Assembly: GCA_019633425.1 (NCBI GenBank)
Contig: WSUB01000161.1
Location: 27,913-91,912, forward strand
Direction: 5' to 3'
DNA from: Tulasnella sp. 424
Lineage: Eukaryota; Basidiomycota; Agaricomycetes; Cantharellales; Tulasnellaceae
Length of the DNA stretch: 64,000 nt
Every line of letters begins with the position of its first letter. Position 1 is the stretch's first letter. Positions 46,226 to 59,391 of this stretch are shown piece after piece. Both the position numbers and the translations under genes were made by a program. Below the pieces are notes generated by a model. It searched no databases and was not told the origin of the DNA. It was given only the letters and a program-made list of their open reading frames with translations.

Positions 46226-48935
46226 AGACATACCAAAATGACATGATATGGCTTGCCTTGGTGCCAACATTCCTTGACAGCGTCGACTGCTGACTGCCCA
46301 TTCTCGACGATCCGCATATAGTTACCATAGTTCTCCAGAAGCTTCACTGCAACCTTCTGGTTGACCATGTTATCCTTGGCAATGGCTTGATGTGACGTGA
46401 CAGATTCCAAAGCAGTAACCAGGGTGTCGGCGAGGTCTTTGTGGTTGCAAGGCATAGTGAGCTGAGCACTGACACTGTTATTGAGGCACCATTTCACTGT
46501 GAGGAGGGCATCATTAGCCACTGATGCCACAACAGTGGGCGGTCAGGCTTACAGTTCAAATGTGACATGCAGCGAGGAGATAGAGGCTATAAGAAGCACA
46601 ACTTCAAGCCAGTCAGTTGGGACTTGTCAGAAGGTGGTTGATCCTCCCTTACTGGAGAAAGGAGAATGGTAGGGATACTATCTCGGAGATAGTCGAGGTC
46701 ACAAAGTTTCTCGGTCTACACAAGGCCAGTTAGTAGGAACAAATGCGCTGAGATCCAGGCAAAACTCACCCCAGCCAAGGAATTGGCGATGATTGTATCA
46801 ACATGAAGAAGTCTAGACTTGTCCACCAAATGAATGACGTCAAGCGAAACAAAGACCTTCAGACCCAACTCCTCGACAGGCTTTGCAACCCCAGTCATAT
46901 CGCCGAGCGAATCCATGTAAAGAATCGCACAGCCATTTCAAGGCTGGATCTTTTGAAGCATGGTATCCAACCTGCTTAGCGGGCTGATTTGACAAGTGAT
47001 GGTGAAGTAAAAGTTGCTACCCTTGCCGGGCTCGCTGTAGACCCACATCTGGCCTCACGTAAGTGAGACCAAGCGCTAGGAACTGGATAAGCCGAGACCC
47101 ATTCTGCCGTATTCCTATGACCGAAAAAAAATCAGTCATTCAAACTAAACTGAGAGTCGGGGGTAATGAACCATTCACTTGAGTCGTAGATCTAAGAACA
47201 AAGAGCATCCCAAGTCAGTCACCCATTTTCTCGCTGCCAAGATTAATTCAAAAGCCCACCCATCAGCCTGACACAACATGTCAAAGACCAACTCCAACCT
47301 GTCCTTCTTGATACTAGTGCTCGTATCAGCAATGCAAAACCTGAGCGCGGTGCTCTGCCTGGTCGACGTCGTGTTGAGAAGCACGGATGACAAGAGTTTG
47401 AGGATGGCATAGACAGTGGCGCAAAGAGAGTATGTGACCATCTCCATCATCATTCAGCCAGCTTCAACTGGAGAACAGCGGCATGTCAGTAAAAAAAGTA
47501 CCAGGGTGAGAGTTGACCTTATGAATGTACTAAATATCCGGAATATCATTGCTGATAAGCAATAACGACCAGGCCAAGCTGTGAACCATCATCAAGTTCT
47601 TCTTCCGGGATTTTGTAAGACCTTCACTCTCCAGCATCAAGTCCGTCATGCCAATAATGCCATTTATGGGGGTTCTAGAAATTAGAAGATGGGAGCCCAC
47701 TCCTCCCTCAACACTCCTCAATCCCTGTCCCTGATTTCATGAGATATGTTGACCAAGAACTCCAACTTGAACCGGTTCACCAGCTCCACCGCTTCCCTTG
47801 CAGCCGTGTTCTTCTGAATGCTCTCTTGCAAGTTGTACACCATCTGATTGATCTGGGTCTTGAGTGAGTCCATCTCTCCACTAGCTTCAAAAGTCATGAA
47901 GCAAGTGAATTCTCCGTCCGTCACGGCAGCTGAAATCTGTGCAATGCCTCGAACTTGCAATGCCAGGTTGTTAGCCATGGTGTTGACGGAAACACTGTTT
48001 CACCGCACAGTTAGCGTCGAATGGCATGGAATGAGTATGTGAACTCTTGCCACACACCAGACATATTCTGTACCTTGGCTTGGACACCTAATTTTATTCC
48101 AACTTCTCAAGCAACCTTCACGACTTCAGTGGTGAAAACAGCAAGTTGGTCGATCATGCTGTTGATAGTGTTAACAAGGTCCAGGATTTCACCAGCGACG
48201 GAAACTCCATCGCATTTCTGAGTGAGGTCACCTCAGGTGCCAGCAGTCTAGTAAAAAGAAACACGAGGAACGAGAGAGAAGGGGATGATGTGCGTAAACC
48301 TTTTCCTCATTGCTGATACCCCCTTCAACGCAGCAGTTTGGACTTGCACAGCCAACTGCAATAACAAAAGCGGAAGCCCTCAAGGTTAGGGAACAATCAA
48401 GACATTGCAGCAAACTAGGGGGAAGGGCACATACATTCAACGTCATGTTGTTCACATTATCTGCCAAGTCCTTCCACGTTCCACTAACACCGGGTACTGA
48501 AGCATGTCCTCCAAGCTTTCCTTCCGTTCCGATTTCATGAGCAACACTATTAGCCCCCTAAAAGTCAGTCAAAATGGATATTACAGTCACCCCCCCCCCC
48601 TCCAAGCCTGTCGTCCACTACTCACTGAGTAACTTCAGCAGCAAAAGTTGACAAAGTCTCGGTCATACTGTTCACGGTCTGCTTCAACTCCAAAATCTCT
48701 CCTTTCATGTGGACTTCAATCCTCTTGGTGAGATCTCCTTGCGCGATGGCCTTGGTGACTTGAGGTGGACTTGGGTAGTGAGATTCAATGCCTGTCAACA
48801 ACGTCGGCGGGCGGCCCCAGCGTATTTGGAGGATGTCCGCAAACAAGAGCAAAAGTAAGGAACCGATGTACTGGCAGTTCGACCATGCCGAGGGACTTAT
48901 CATCATATCGGCATTGCTTGTCAAGACTGTAAGGT
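46226..48935 (-). pseudogene. HK4: degenerate group III hybrid histidine kinase, both ends missing
   Basis: From 5' to 3': HAMP units (48.9 down to 47.9 kb, for example [20 protein letters not shown] and [14 protein letters not shown]), [14 protein letters not shown], an altered H-box (ISHEIRD at about 47730), [18 protein letters not shown], and parts of the ATPase. The N-box region is deleted: the piece after VYAILK jumps to RQSTALRFCIADTSTSIKKD, and the D of DTGIGI is in an altered DTSTSI. The receiver has lost its acidic DILLAED start ([19 protein letters not shown]), and the phospho-acceptor exon is absent. The copy stops at 46226 and at about 48935. Nonsense and frame changes are many. 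Confidence 0.82.
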
Positions 48936-50019
48936 GGCGGACCACCATACAAAACCCCGAGTATTACCCCGACCCCGTGCTAATATGAGTTTTCCCCGAA
49001 CAGAAACTAACCCCCACAAGCAGCACATCAACGGATCACCTTGCTCCGTCAAGGTCTCTCTCATGCTCTTACTTATGTAATCGTGCACGGTGCCATCTGC
49101 AGGGTCCTCGTACCCCATCAGCCGCTTGTCGGCCTTCATATTTTCCTTGACCCCTGGACACCACCTGCCTTTTCCTCCCTTGTTCAATGTTCAACGGTCC
49201 ACTCCCCGTTCAATTACATCAAGTTTGTTGTAATAAGCGTCTGTTTATCGAGTGTTTCTCATCTAATGTCCTCATCGGTCAGTCTCTTGCAAGCTGCCTT
49301 GGTGAATAGAATGTCATTGAAGTTGGGCAAATTTCAAAACATTGGCCACAACGCGACATATGAATCCAGCTATAGTTTCCCTCAGCACTGGCCCATGTCC
49401 ACTATCGCTCGTCCCAATGTCCGCCCATGAGCTCGACAATCAGTGAAAGTGTAGTACACTCCGGTGAGTGGAAGTTGGCATCGGTGCAGGCTTTTGGTTT
49501 TGCCTTTAGCGGAGGAGCTCGCGCCGGAGCTAGGGGCTTACATCTGTGAGCCTAGAACAGGCCCAATCGGAATGCCTCGATTATTCGATTACCTGTAATG
49601 ATCTCAATATTACGGTCTCAGAGTTGTATTCTGCTCATTTCAAGCTTTCACCGAGCCTGAAATCGCTAACAACTAGTGACCGAGGGTTTGCTCCTGGCTG
49701 CTGGGACTATGACACTCACTAGTAATCCGCCACCTTATTCCAACTACAATGTTCAGCCCTTTACCATAAGATCTTCTTTCCCTTAAGTGGTGCTTCTGGT
49801 ATTGAAAATGTGGCTGTTAGCCTTTTACCAATTATGGAAAACCTCACACCGATGCCCTCCAAACCCCAACCCTCATCACACGCAGACCCTCTGATATCTA
49901 GACCATGTAGTGACCGAGATTTAACGATTCGATTTCGCTATTGCATTGGTTGCTGAAAGCAGTATGGGATAGCTTGGGACATCCTCGACCCATTGCACTG
50001 TTCAGACTGTGACTAAATT
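48936..50019. other. Unassigned sequence between HK4 and the Ty3-B relic
   Basis: HK similarity stops at about 48935. An 88-codon minus-strand frame (49187-48921) and a 129-codon plus-strand frame (49041-49430) have no recognisable motifs. This may include gag or protease remains of the Ty3-B element, since RT similarity begins only at about 50020, but I cannot show it. Confidence 0.3.
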
Positions 50020-52769
50020 GTGTTTATGGACATGTATCTGGATGATATCCTGGTCTATTCAGACACAATCGAAGATCACGTCAAACACATCAGGATCATA
50101 CTCAATGTCTTTAGGAGAGAGAAACTGTACCTAGCGCCCAACAAAATGGACTTCTTTGCAAAGGAGCTGAACCTATTGGGTCATGTGGTGACTGATAGCG
50201 GGATCCGGATGGACCCTCACAAAGTCGACACAATAATGAGCTGGAAGGTTCCAATGAGTAAGGAGCTCCTCTCAGGGTTTCTAGGCTCAGTTGGATACCT
50301 AGCTAATGGGATCTCTGGTGTTCGAGTTCTGATGGCGGTTCTGACACCGCTCACTGGCTCCGACAGAAGCTTTACATGGGGAGCAATGGAGCAAAGGGCT
50401 TTTGAACACGTTAAGAGTCTAGTCCATGAACACCAAAGCAAGCATCGGGTTAGCATTGATTACTCGGATGCATCCCTGTGGATCAACCTCACCTGCGATG
50501 CAAGCCTAACTGGCATGGGTGGACATCTGAGCCAGGGTGATGATCTGGAAACAGCAAAGAACATGGCATTCTGGTCAGGGAAATTCAACACAGCCCAACA
50601 AAACTACCCTACACATGAAAGGGAATTGCTCGCTATTATAGAATTGCTCAAGCGATTCAAGCACTTACTTCTGGGGGCAAGGTTTCGAATCTTTTCGGAT
50701 CACCAATCCCTTCAGAACCTATCAAAGCAGAAAAACCTCTCGCCACGGCAGGCTCAATGGTTAGAATTCCTGTGCAAATTCAATTATGATATTCATTACT
50801 TACCTGGTGAACAGAACCGACTGCAAGATACTCTTTCCCGGATGTATTCCGAAGAACCGGAGGGTGTGGGGAGGGCCAAGTCAGAATTCGTGTTGGTGGA
50901 AGGGGATGTGCCCGCTGAGACCACACTAGCCTCCCTGCTGGTCTTCCAAACGATGGAACCTCTGTATACCAGACCATTGGTTCTGCCTGAATTGAACTTG
51001 GTAGAACCTTCCACTGAGGAAAGGACTCTTCCGCTGCTCAGCAAGGATTAGAAACGCAACAAAAAGGGACGATCACGATTATAAACGGCCGTATCCTGAG
51101 TGATTCCAAAAGGGAAAGAAAACGCCACCTGTAACAATAGAAGAAACCCGTGATGAAGGTACTGCTTCAACCCTGCCAGTGGAAACCGCACCTGACCTGA
51201 AAGATGAGATGAACAAGCCAGAGGATGTCTCTAGCCACACAGAACCTGTAATAGCCACCCCTCACATGAAAGAGACTCCGAACATGCTGTGGAAGGTTTT
51301 CCAGACCAGAAGAACACCCAGGCTGAACCCTTACCTTCGCTGACTGCATCAGTGGAAGGGATCAACATCTACAGGACCATTGAGGGACGTTACGCTGAGG
51401 ACCCACTGTTTCGGGACATTGTTGCTGACCTGTCCAAATTTCGAAATTTCGAAATGAGAAAGGGCCTTCTGTACTTAAGGACAATGGAAAGATAGTATTA
51501 TGCATACCCAATGTCAAACATGGGCCTTGGAGAGTAAGAGAGGTGTTGATAACGTATGTGCATTTGCTGCTGGCACACCTAGGGCCCCGGAAGACTCTCC
51601 AGTACCTCCGCGATCACATATGGTGGAATGGACTACCTGGCGACGTTGAAGCCTACTGTCAGAGCTGTCAGATATGTTCAATGACCAAGTCCCGGACCAC
51701 CAAGCCATTTGGGACGCTCAAATCGCTAGAAGTCCCATCTCGGCCCTGGCAACTCATATCAATAGACTTTGTCGGACCCTTACCTTTATCCAAAAATCGA
51801 CACGGGTCTTTTGACATGGTCGCCGTGATCATAGATCATCTGACTTCAATGGTCCATTTAGCACCCTGCTCCCAGTCTTACAAAGTGAAGGATATTGCTG
51901 AGATGATTTTTGACGTGGTTTACCGTCACCATGGTCTTCCTGAAATCATAGTAAGCAACCAAGTTCACCAGCACATTTTATTCGGAGTTCAACAAGCTCA
52001 TTGGTATTGAGCTCTGGCTCTCGACCATGTATCACCCGCAAACAGATGGGGGGACTGAACGTGCCAATCGCACCATGACCCAAATGCTCCGACAATTTGT
52101 ATCACTGAACCAAAAGGATTGGGTCCTTAAGCTTCCTGGAATAGAATTTGCGATGAACAGTGTGAGATCGGACACAATGGGCTTCTCACCATTTTTCCTG
52201 AACTATGGCTGAGTGCCTGACCCAATGGTTTGGGACAAGACAACCGAGTATCCGGGTGTCCGTGCTTTTGCCCAATGAATTAAGGATGCGATTATGAGTG
52301 CACACAACTCGGTTATGGCCGTACATGTAAAGCAAACTAAAGAAGCAAATAAGCATCGGAGACGCGCTCCATTTGCAAAGGGGGGCTGGGTTTATTTGTC
52401 AACAGAAAACCTCTTGCTCCTAAAGCAGCGAGCCAGGAAACTAGTCCCGAAGTTCATTGGCCCTTATCGGATCACAGACGAAGTGTCTAATGGAGCGTCC
52501 TTCAAATCGGACCTCCCTGCCGAACTCAAGCAACAGGGGGTACACCCTGTCTTCCATGCTTCCCTTCTCAGGGTCCACATCCCAAATGACGACCGTCGGT
52601 TCCCTGGCTGAAACATCAGGCAACTTTTGGCCTTTGAAGAATCTCCGAGTGAGTGGGATGTGGAGAAAATATTGACACATTACAGCAAAGGCCAGGACAC
52701 TCTCTTCAAGCTGAAGTGGAAAAACGGTGATGAGACTTGGACGGACCTTCGGACCGCCTCCAAGTTGGA
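50020..52769 (+). mobile_element. Ty3-B: 5'-truncated Ty3/gypsy (chromovirus-type) pol relic
   Basis: RT starts in its active-site strand (MDMYLDDILVYSDT) without the fingers and palm upstream. It continues through LGHVVTDSGIRMDPHKVDTI and connects to RNase H (NLTCDASLTGMGGHLSQ, FSDHQSLQNLSKQKNLSPRQ) in an open frame to 51051. Integrase follows in broken frames: an HHCC region (HLLLAHLGPRKTL to YCQSCQIC, 51570-51680), SIDFVGPLPL, an IIVSNQVHQH segment where the second catalytic Asp is Asn, and TDGGTERANRTM (52040-52075). A C-terminal chromodomain WDVEKILTHY to FKLKWKNGDETWTDL lies at 52655-52750. Stops at 51052, 51493, 52008 and 52210 and a frame change make it inactive. Gag and protease are not seen. 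Confidence 0.85.
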
Positions 52770-53796
52770 TGTTAGGGAACCGTGGGATTCGCGTCTACGT
52801 GAATCCCCCACTTCAGAATGTATCAATAAATAGCGTTCCCATTTCCTTTCTATTATAATAAATTTCTTCTTTATTTCGCTTTCATCTCCGCGTAAAATAG
52901 CCGTGAAAGTCTGGAGCCGAAAACTATATAAATAGCGAAATTACCTTTTTAGGAACCTTTTGTTTGAGAAACCGGCCCGATTCCCTTCTTTCATGACCGG
53001 ATTTGTCGACTCAAGCTTTGTAAAGCCTGACAAATCCGTTCGGGCGATTCACCGATGGTTTTACAACGTGCTGCAGCACGTCGCTACAGGCTCGGGGCCG
53101 CTTAATTCCCTAATTCGGCAATTAAGCGCCCAAAGCCTCGCACCGACCATCGGCACGTTGCCTGCACCTTCCACTGCGCATAGAAGGCTCGGGAAAGCGA
53201 TAGAATCCTGTAGAATAATCTAGAACACTCTAGTATGTCCTTATCTAGCTAATAAATACAGGTTCTGCCTCAAGAGAGGCAGAACAAGCTTTTTCCCCCC
53301 ACTTAACTCTTTCGCTCTGTGAACCTCTATCCCGCTAGATTCCGCATGATAAACGAATCATTTACCGATTAACCTTTCGGGATAAAGGGTTCTCGCAATA
53401 TCAGCACGAGCATAAACTTGATATCCGTGCCGGCGCCGTCCCAGACGTCCCCGACACCTTTCAGCCTCTAGCGAGCTTGAAACTCCACCGAATCATGTAG
53501 TAATTACACTGACGTATTCGTATTATCTCTAGCTACATTTTGTACTATTGATAACTAAGTGAATAAACAATTTCTTTTGAGGTAATCTTTATCTTCACCC
53601 TTCGTTCGCTTTATCCCTGGATTAGTGAACTTCCTTTTGGGAAAGCACTTACGCTTTCAATACCATTCGAAAGCCCTCGTCAGTGCAAACCCAGCGGTGG
53701 TCTTAGCGTGACGGAATTCGCACTTCTAGATAGCGAACGACCGTTTCTGAGAAGTCTGAAACCAGCGCTTAATCAAACTGGACTCCGCTGCGGATA
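52770..53796. repeat. Truncated LTR related to the solo LTR at 29962
   Basis: It starts TGTTAGGGAACCGTGGGATT, as the solo LTR does, and follows it with interruptions (for example GGCAGAACA near 53280 against 30490). About 400 bases at the far end, including TAACA, are missing. It follows directly on the chromodomain of Ty3-B, with no purine tract before it. So it may be a separate insertion into Ty3-B rather than its own 3' LTR. It ends at the NLR4 junction. Confidence 0.8.
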
Positions 53797-55265
53797 GTCT
53801 GATCTGATGATCAGACTATCCAGCTCTGGGATGTTGAGGCAGGGTCTCCAATTGGTGAACCCCTCAGGGGCCATAGCAATTTGGTGATGTCACTAGCCTT
53901 CTCACCTGATGGGAAGACCCTTGCCTCTGGATCTAGTGATCAGACTATCTGGCTCTGGAATGTTGAGGCAAGGTCTCCCATTGGTGAGCCCCTCAGGGGG
54001 CATAGCAATTTGGTGATGTCACTGGCCTTCTCACCTGATGGGAAGACCCTTGCCTCTGGATCCAGTGATCAGACCATCCAGCTCTGGAATGTTGAGGGAG
54101 AGTCTCCATTCGGTGAACCACTCAGAGGGCATAGCAGGACAGTGCGGTCAGTGGCCTTCTCACCAGATGGGAAGACCGTTGCCTCTGGATCTTTTGATTC
54201 CACAATCCGGCTCTGAAATGTTGAGGCTGGGTCCCCAATTAGTGAGCCCCTGAGAGGGTTTAGCGATTCAGTGGTTTTGGTGGCTTTCTCACCAGATGGG
54301 AAGATCCTTGCCTCTGGATACTTTGATTTAGTGATCCAGCTCTGGAATGTTAAGACAGGGTCTCCTATTGGCAAGCCCCTCAGGGGGCATGACAATTTGG
54401 TGATGTCGCTGGCCTTTTCACCAGATGGGAAGACCCTTGCCTCTGAATACAATGATCAGACCATCCAGCTCTGGGATGTTGAGACAGGGTGTCCCATTGA
54501 TGAGCCCCTCAGAGGCAATAGCAATGTGGTGAGGTCAGTGGCCTTCTCACCAGATGGGAAGACCCTTGCCACTGGATCTGGTGATCACATCATCCAGCTC
54601 TGGGATGTTGGGGCAAGGTCTCCCATTGGTGAGCCCCTCAAAGGACATAGCTGTGCAGTGTGGTCAATGGCCTTCTCCCCAGATGGGAAAATCCTTGCCT
54701 CTGGATCTGACGATTACACTATCCAGCTGTGGAATGCTAAGGACCAGTCCACCATTGGTGAGCTCCTCAGAGGGCATAGCAGTTCAGTGAGGTTGGTGGC
54801 CTTTTCACCAGATGGGAAGACCCTTGCCTCTGGATCGGATGATTGCACCATCCAGCTGTGGAATGTTGCGGCAGGGTCTCCCATTGGTGAGCCCCTCAGA
54901 GGACATAGCAACTTGGTGAGGTCAGTGGCCTTCTCATCAGTTGGTCTTCTTGTTTCTGGGGATTATTTGGGTGTTGAGTGTTACTGGGATCCCATCACCC
55001 ATCAACAGCTTATACCCTTAGATGCTGCAACGAGCCTCTCAAGTAACTCACCATCCCACCGCATCTCATTGCAGATTGAACAGCAATGGGTGATGCTTGA
55101 TAACTCCTACTTGCTCTGGTTACCTTCAGAATACTTTCACAACAATGCCGATTCCCAAGCCTTTCTTGTTGACCATTTTGTCATTGTTGCATCCTTCTCA
55201 GTTTCATTTGTTGATGTCTCTGAAGCTCTTTCTCTGGAACCACTCCATTCACATCCCCTTTTAAG
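53797..55265 (+). pseudogene. NLR4: WD40-only remnant of an NLR gene
   Basis: The sequence begins in the middle of a WD repeat (SDDQTIQLWDVEAGSP) and continues through eight full repeats, a divergent last one and the usual C-terminal tail (QQWVMLDNSYLLWLPSEYF). The frame is continuous except for a TGA at 54214-54216, where the Trp of the LW pair is expected. The N-terminal domain and NACHT are absent: the left end is a junction with a truncated LTR. At the right end an added C near 55256 shifts the last residues, and the Ty3-A insertion at 55266 lies exactly at the former stop region. Confidence 0.87.
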
Positions 55266-55693
55266 TGTCAGGGTTCCCTTAGGATAGAAACCGAGCAAGG
55301 CGTATCTGGCTGTGGGCTATGGTTTGGCAGAGAGAGATTACTAGGCAAGATCGTTGCACTAGTACGATGGTTGAGGAGTAGACTATGATTGAATAGACAA
55401 GAGGCGGAATGAGGAACAAACCTCCTCATTCTGTTGTACTTAAATACTAAAGAGTGGCTGTGGCTAGAATGTCCCGGTATAGTAAAGAAAGTGGTGGAAT
55501 CAAACGGAAACGCTGACGCGTCACATGAGTAAGGATAATGAGGAGTACATGAGGTGATGAGTAATGAGCGTGTGGTAGTGGTGAGGCATGAAAGGCGAAT
55601 GTGGGGTGACCGATCGATCGTGATGGTCACGTGATGGGAACTTGTATTGATCACGTGACTCAGAAAGTTGGATCATGTGATGAGGTCATCACA
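55266..55693 (-). repeat. Ty3-A LTR (3' LTR on the minus strand)
   Basis: It starts TGTCAGGG and ends CATCACA on the plus strand, so the ends are TG and CA. A purine-rich tract on the minus strand (AGGGGGGCTGA, 55694-55704) borders it inside the element and overlaps the pol stop codon. Confidence 0.9.
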
Positions 55694-55703
55694 TCAGCCC
55701 CCC

Positions 55704-58700
55704 TCAAGGACGTCGACAAGAAGGTTGCTGGCGAGTCAGACGTTGTCGTAAGTCGGGACCAAAGGCAGCAGGGAATCGTTGATGGAATTCTTGTATAAGG
55801 TCAGGCATATGTTCCAATTGCTCTGCATACTCCCACTTGTTTTCTTCGTCTCCGAATCCCTTCCATTTGAGGAGATATTGTAGTCGACCATACCAGTACC
55901 GTGAGTTCAGGATCCTTTCAACTTCCCATTCCTCCTGATCTCCGACTATGACTGGTGGTGGCGCTGGTTGGACTCGGCCTGGGATTGTGTCCGAAATGTG
56001 AGGAGTGAGCAGCGATACATGGAAGACAGGATGGATCCTCATCGTGGCAGGAAGTACAAGTTGATAGGCATGGGAGGAGATCTTCTTTTCCACTTTGAAG
56101 GGGCCAAGTCGTTTTGCCGCCAGTTTGTCGGAGGGTCGGTCGGTCGAGATGTTACGGGCTTCCAGCCAAACTTTGTCTCCTGGTTGATAGGACGGTTCTC
56201 GTTCTCGATGACGGTCGTAGAATTCCTTTTGACGTTTTTGGGCAAGAGTCATGGCGGATTGGATTTCCTTCTGGATGGTGGCGATTCGATTGAGTCTTTC
56301 TTCGGCGGATGGGTTGGACTGCGCACTTGAAGGAAGATCGGTGAAGACGGGATTGTAGCCTTTGCTTGCCATGAAGGGAGACATGCCGATGGACGACTGG
56401 ATAGAGTTGTTATATGAGAACTCTGCGAAGGGGAGGAGCTCGTCCCAGTCGTCTTGTCGGTGGTTGCAGAATATCCGCAAGAATCCCTCAATCGTCTGGT
56501 TGGTACGTTCCGTTTGACCATCTGTCTGGGGGTGATATGCTGTGGACAGAACTGGCTTGATTCCTAATCCTCCATATAACGACTTCAGGAATGGGGCATT
56601 GAATTGCGGTCCTCGGTCTGACACGATACGCAAGGGAAGGCCATGGAGTTTCCAGATATTGGCGATGAATAGTTCCGCTGTCTTGGCTGCGTTCAGTCCT
56701 TGCTCCTTGGTGGTGATCAAATGGGCTTCCTTGAGTAGTCTACAGACCACAACCATGATGGTGTCGTTTCCTTGGCGGGTTTCGGGTAGTTTAGTGATGA
56801 AGTCGTAGGAGATATCTTGCCAAGGTCCGGCGGGGACAGGTAGTGGCTTAAGGAGTCCGATTGGTTTGGAGTAGTGGTGCTTGTTCCTTTGACAGTTGTT
56901 GCAGGCATCGACGTATTGGTTGACATAAGCTTTCATCGATGGCCAGTAGTATCCCCTTGATACAAGCTCCAGGGTCTTTGCTTGTCCTCCGTGTCCTCCC
57001 ATTAACGAGTCGTGGTAGAGTTGAAGGATAGACCTTTTGACATCATCGTCATTGGGGACGTAGATTCTTCCTCGAAACCGTAGTATTCCTTCGTCTAGAC
57101 TCCAGTCTGTCATTTCCTTCCTGACACTTGCTGGGGCTGCCTCTGGATTGGCCTCGAAGTAAGCCAGGACTGATTCCACATTAGAATCTTCGCGAAGTTT
57201 CCTTCCAATGTCGTCCACGATTTCCCGATCAGTGGTCAGTTGGGCTTCCTCCTGTTCGTCATCTTCGTCATCTGCGTTGATCTCTACGAATTTGGATGGG
57301 GGTAGGAGTGTCGTTGCGTCAATTTCCATGATTTTGGTTGGTGGTAGAAGCGTCAGGGGTGGTTCTTCTGCCCCTCTTCAGGATGATGGTCGGGTCGTCG
57401 CGATAGAGCGTCGGGTTTGCCAGATTTGGTGCCAGGCCGGTAGGAAATAACGAAGTCGTAGCGCTGTAGGGTTTGGAGCCATCTGAATTGCCGGTCGTTG
57501 AGGATTTGAGCCTTGTTGAAGTATTCCAGATTCTTGTGATCAGTGAGGATTCGGATAGTGAACTTGGCTCCTTCTAGGTAATGGCGCCAGTAGACCAAAG
57601 CTCTGACAATAGCCAACATTTCTTTATCCCAGATGTCATACCATCGTTCCGCGGGGGTCATTGATTTGGACATGAAGGTGATCGGGTGGATTTTGCCATC
57701 GTTTGACCTTTGCGACAGTATCGCTCTGTAGGCGTATCCTGAAGCGTCCGTTTCCAAGACGCAGGGCTTCTCCGGATCATAATGAACTAGGACTGGGGCC
57801 TTGGTGAACCTTTCCTTCAATTTGTCGAACGCTTTCTGACAATCCTCAGATCATTCCCACTTGATTTCCTTTCGTAGTAGATTGGTGATCGGGCCTGTGA
57901 TGTCTGAGAAGTCCTTGATGAAGCGCCGATAGAAGTTGGCAAAGCCGAGGAAAGTTTGGATATCTTTGACGTTTCGAGGAGCGGGCCAATCCTTGATTGC
58001 TTCGACCTTGTGTTTATCCATTGTGATGCCTTTCGGAGTGATCCACAGTCCGAGGTAGTCCGTTTCTTGCACAAAGAACTCACACTTCTCCGGTCGGCAA
58101 TGAAGATTGTTCGCGCGTAATCGCTGTAAGACTTCTTTGGTGACTTCAACGTTTTCTTCTCGGGTCTTGGTGGCCGGCATGGTGTCATCCAGGTAATTCA
58201 CCACAGAGGAGTCCAATAGGTCGTGTAGCATATGGTTGATGAATCTTTGGAATACCGCAGGCGCGTTGCAAAGACCGAACGGCATCACGGTCCATTCGAA
58301 TAGACCGCCCCATCGTAAATCCAGTTTGGTGAACCATTCCTTGTTGCTAAGTTGATCGATAAGGTCGGACGTGAGGGGAATAGGGTATTGGTCTTTTATC
58401 GTGATGTCATTAATTTTCCGATAGTCGATTACTAGTCGTTTCTTGCCATCCTTTTTTCCGACGAAGAAACACGGCAAAGCTACTTGCGATTTCGATTCTC
58501 GGATATACCCCTTGGCCAAGTTTTCATCTATCCATTTCCTTAACTCTTTGGCATCCTCGGCTGACCCGGCGTACAGTCCTCCTGGTTTGGGCAGTTCCGC
58601 TCCTGGGATGAAGTCAATCTTGCAGTCATAGGGTCAGTGTGGTGGTAGTGCATGATCATTGGTTGGCTCCTTGAAAACGTTGAGGAGTTCATGGAGTTCC

Positions 58701-59391
58701 TTTGGGACTGCTTCTTCCAGGGGTTTGGCCTCTTTGACGTGTTCGGAAGCGATTTTGGCCGAGATGCTGGTTCCAGCGACAATGTCCGTTGCACTTGCCA
58801 GGGAATCTTCATCGACCGGGGGAAGGTCTATGACTTCAGGCGGGGGTTCCACTCGATCCGGCTGGCCGTTTGTCTTTCCTAGTACATTGGCTGGGGTGTC
58901 TAGACAATTGTGGGAGCAGTGGGGATCTCGGAATGCGATCCGATGGGTTCTCCAGTCAATTTCAGGATTGTGTCGGTGTAACCAAGGTGCCCCTAGAATT
59001 ACTGCGTGTCTTCCGACATTGGCGACGTCCATTACCAGTTTCTCTTCATGATTTCCCATTCGGAGTCGTCCTCTTACTTCGCGATCGATGGTTCCAAGAG
59101 GTCGCCCGTCTATTGCAGCAGGGTAACGTGGGAATTCCTTTTGCCAAGTGGGTAACCGGTTTCGTTCGACAAAGTCCCTATTGATGAAATCGGAGGTGGC
59201 TCCAGAGTCGATCATGGCGGTGGGGAATGCTGTGACTTGATTGGTGCTCAGCTTAGTAGGTACAATCAGATGCGTAGAGGGGTCGAGTGGCGTCATACGA
59301 ATCTTATTGGACATGGGAGTTACATGATCAGTACCTAAAAGCTGAGACCTTTGAGCACGGCGTGGCACAGTCACTACGCACTGAGTTAAAA
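55704..59391 (-). pseudogene. Ty3-A pol: protease, RT, RNase H, integrase, chromodomain; broken
   Basis: Pol enters by -1 frameshift from gag at 59389. Protease AMIDSGATSDFI lies near 59195-59230. A TGA at 58634-58636 (CGA expected in HRPYDCKID) interrupts before RT. RT has YLDD (about 58190) but lacks about 20 residues between TKLDLRWG and GLFEWTVMPFG (near 58315). TGA replaces Trp at 57851-57853. RNase H covers 57353-57800 (LETDASGYAY, ILTDHKNLEYF). A frameshift near 57355-57365 follows. Integrase (57329-55704) is open: HHCC (YHDSLMGGHGG to CNNCQ), catalytic D in ISYDFI, D in RIVSDRGPQF, E in DGQTERTNQ. A chromodomain (WEVERILNSRYWYGRLQYLL) lies near the end and may direct insertion to marked chromatin. 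Confidence 0.88.

Noticed and set aside
55968..56330. Plus-strand 120-codon frame opposite Ty3-A integrase
   Set aside because: It is a shadow of the open integrase frame on the minus strand and matches nothing recognisable.
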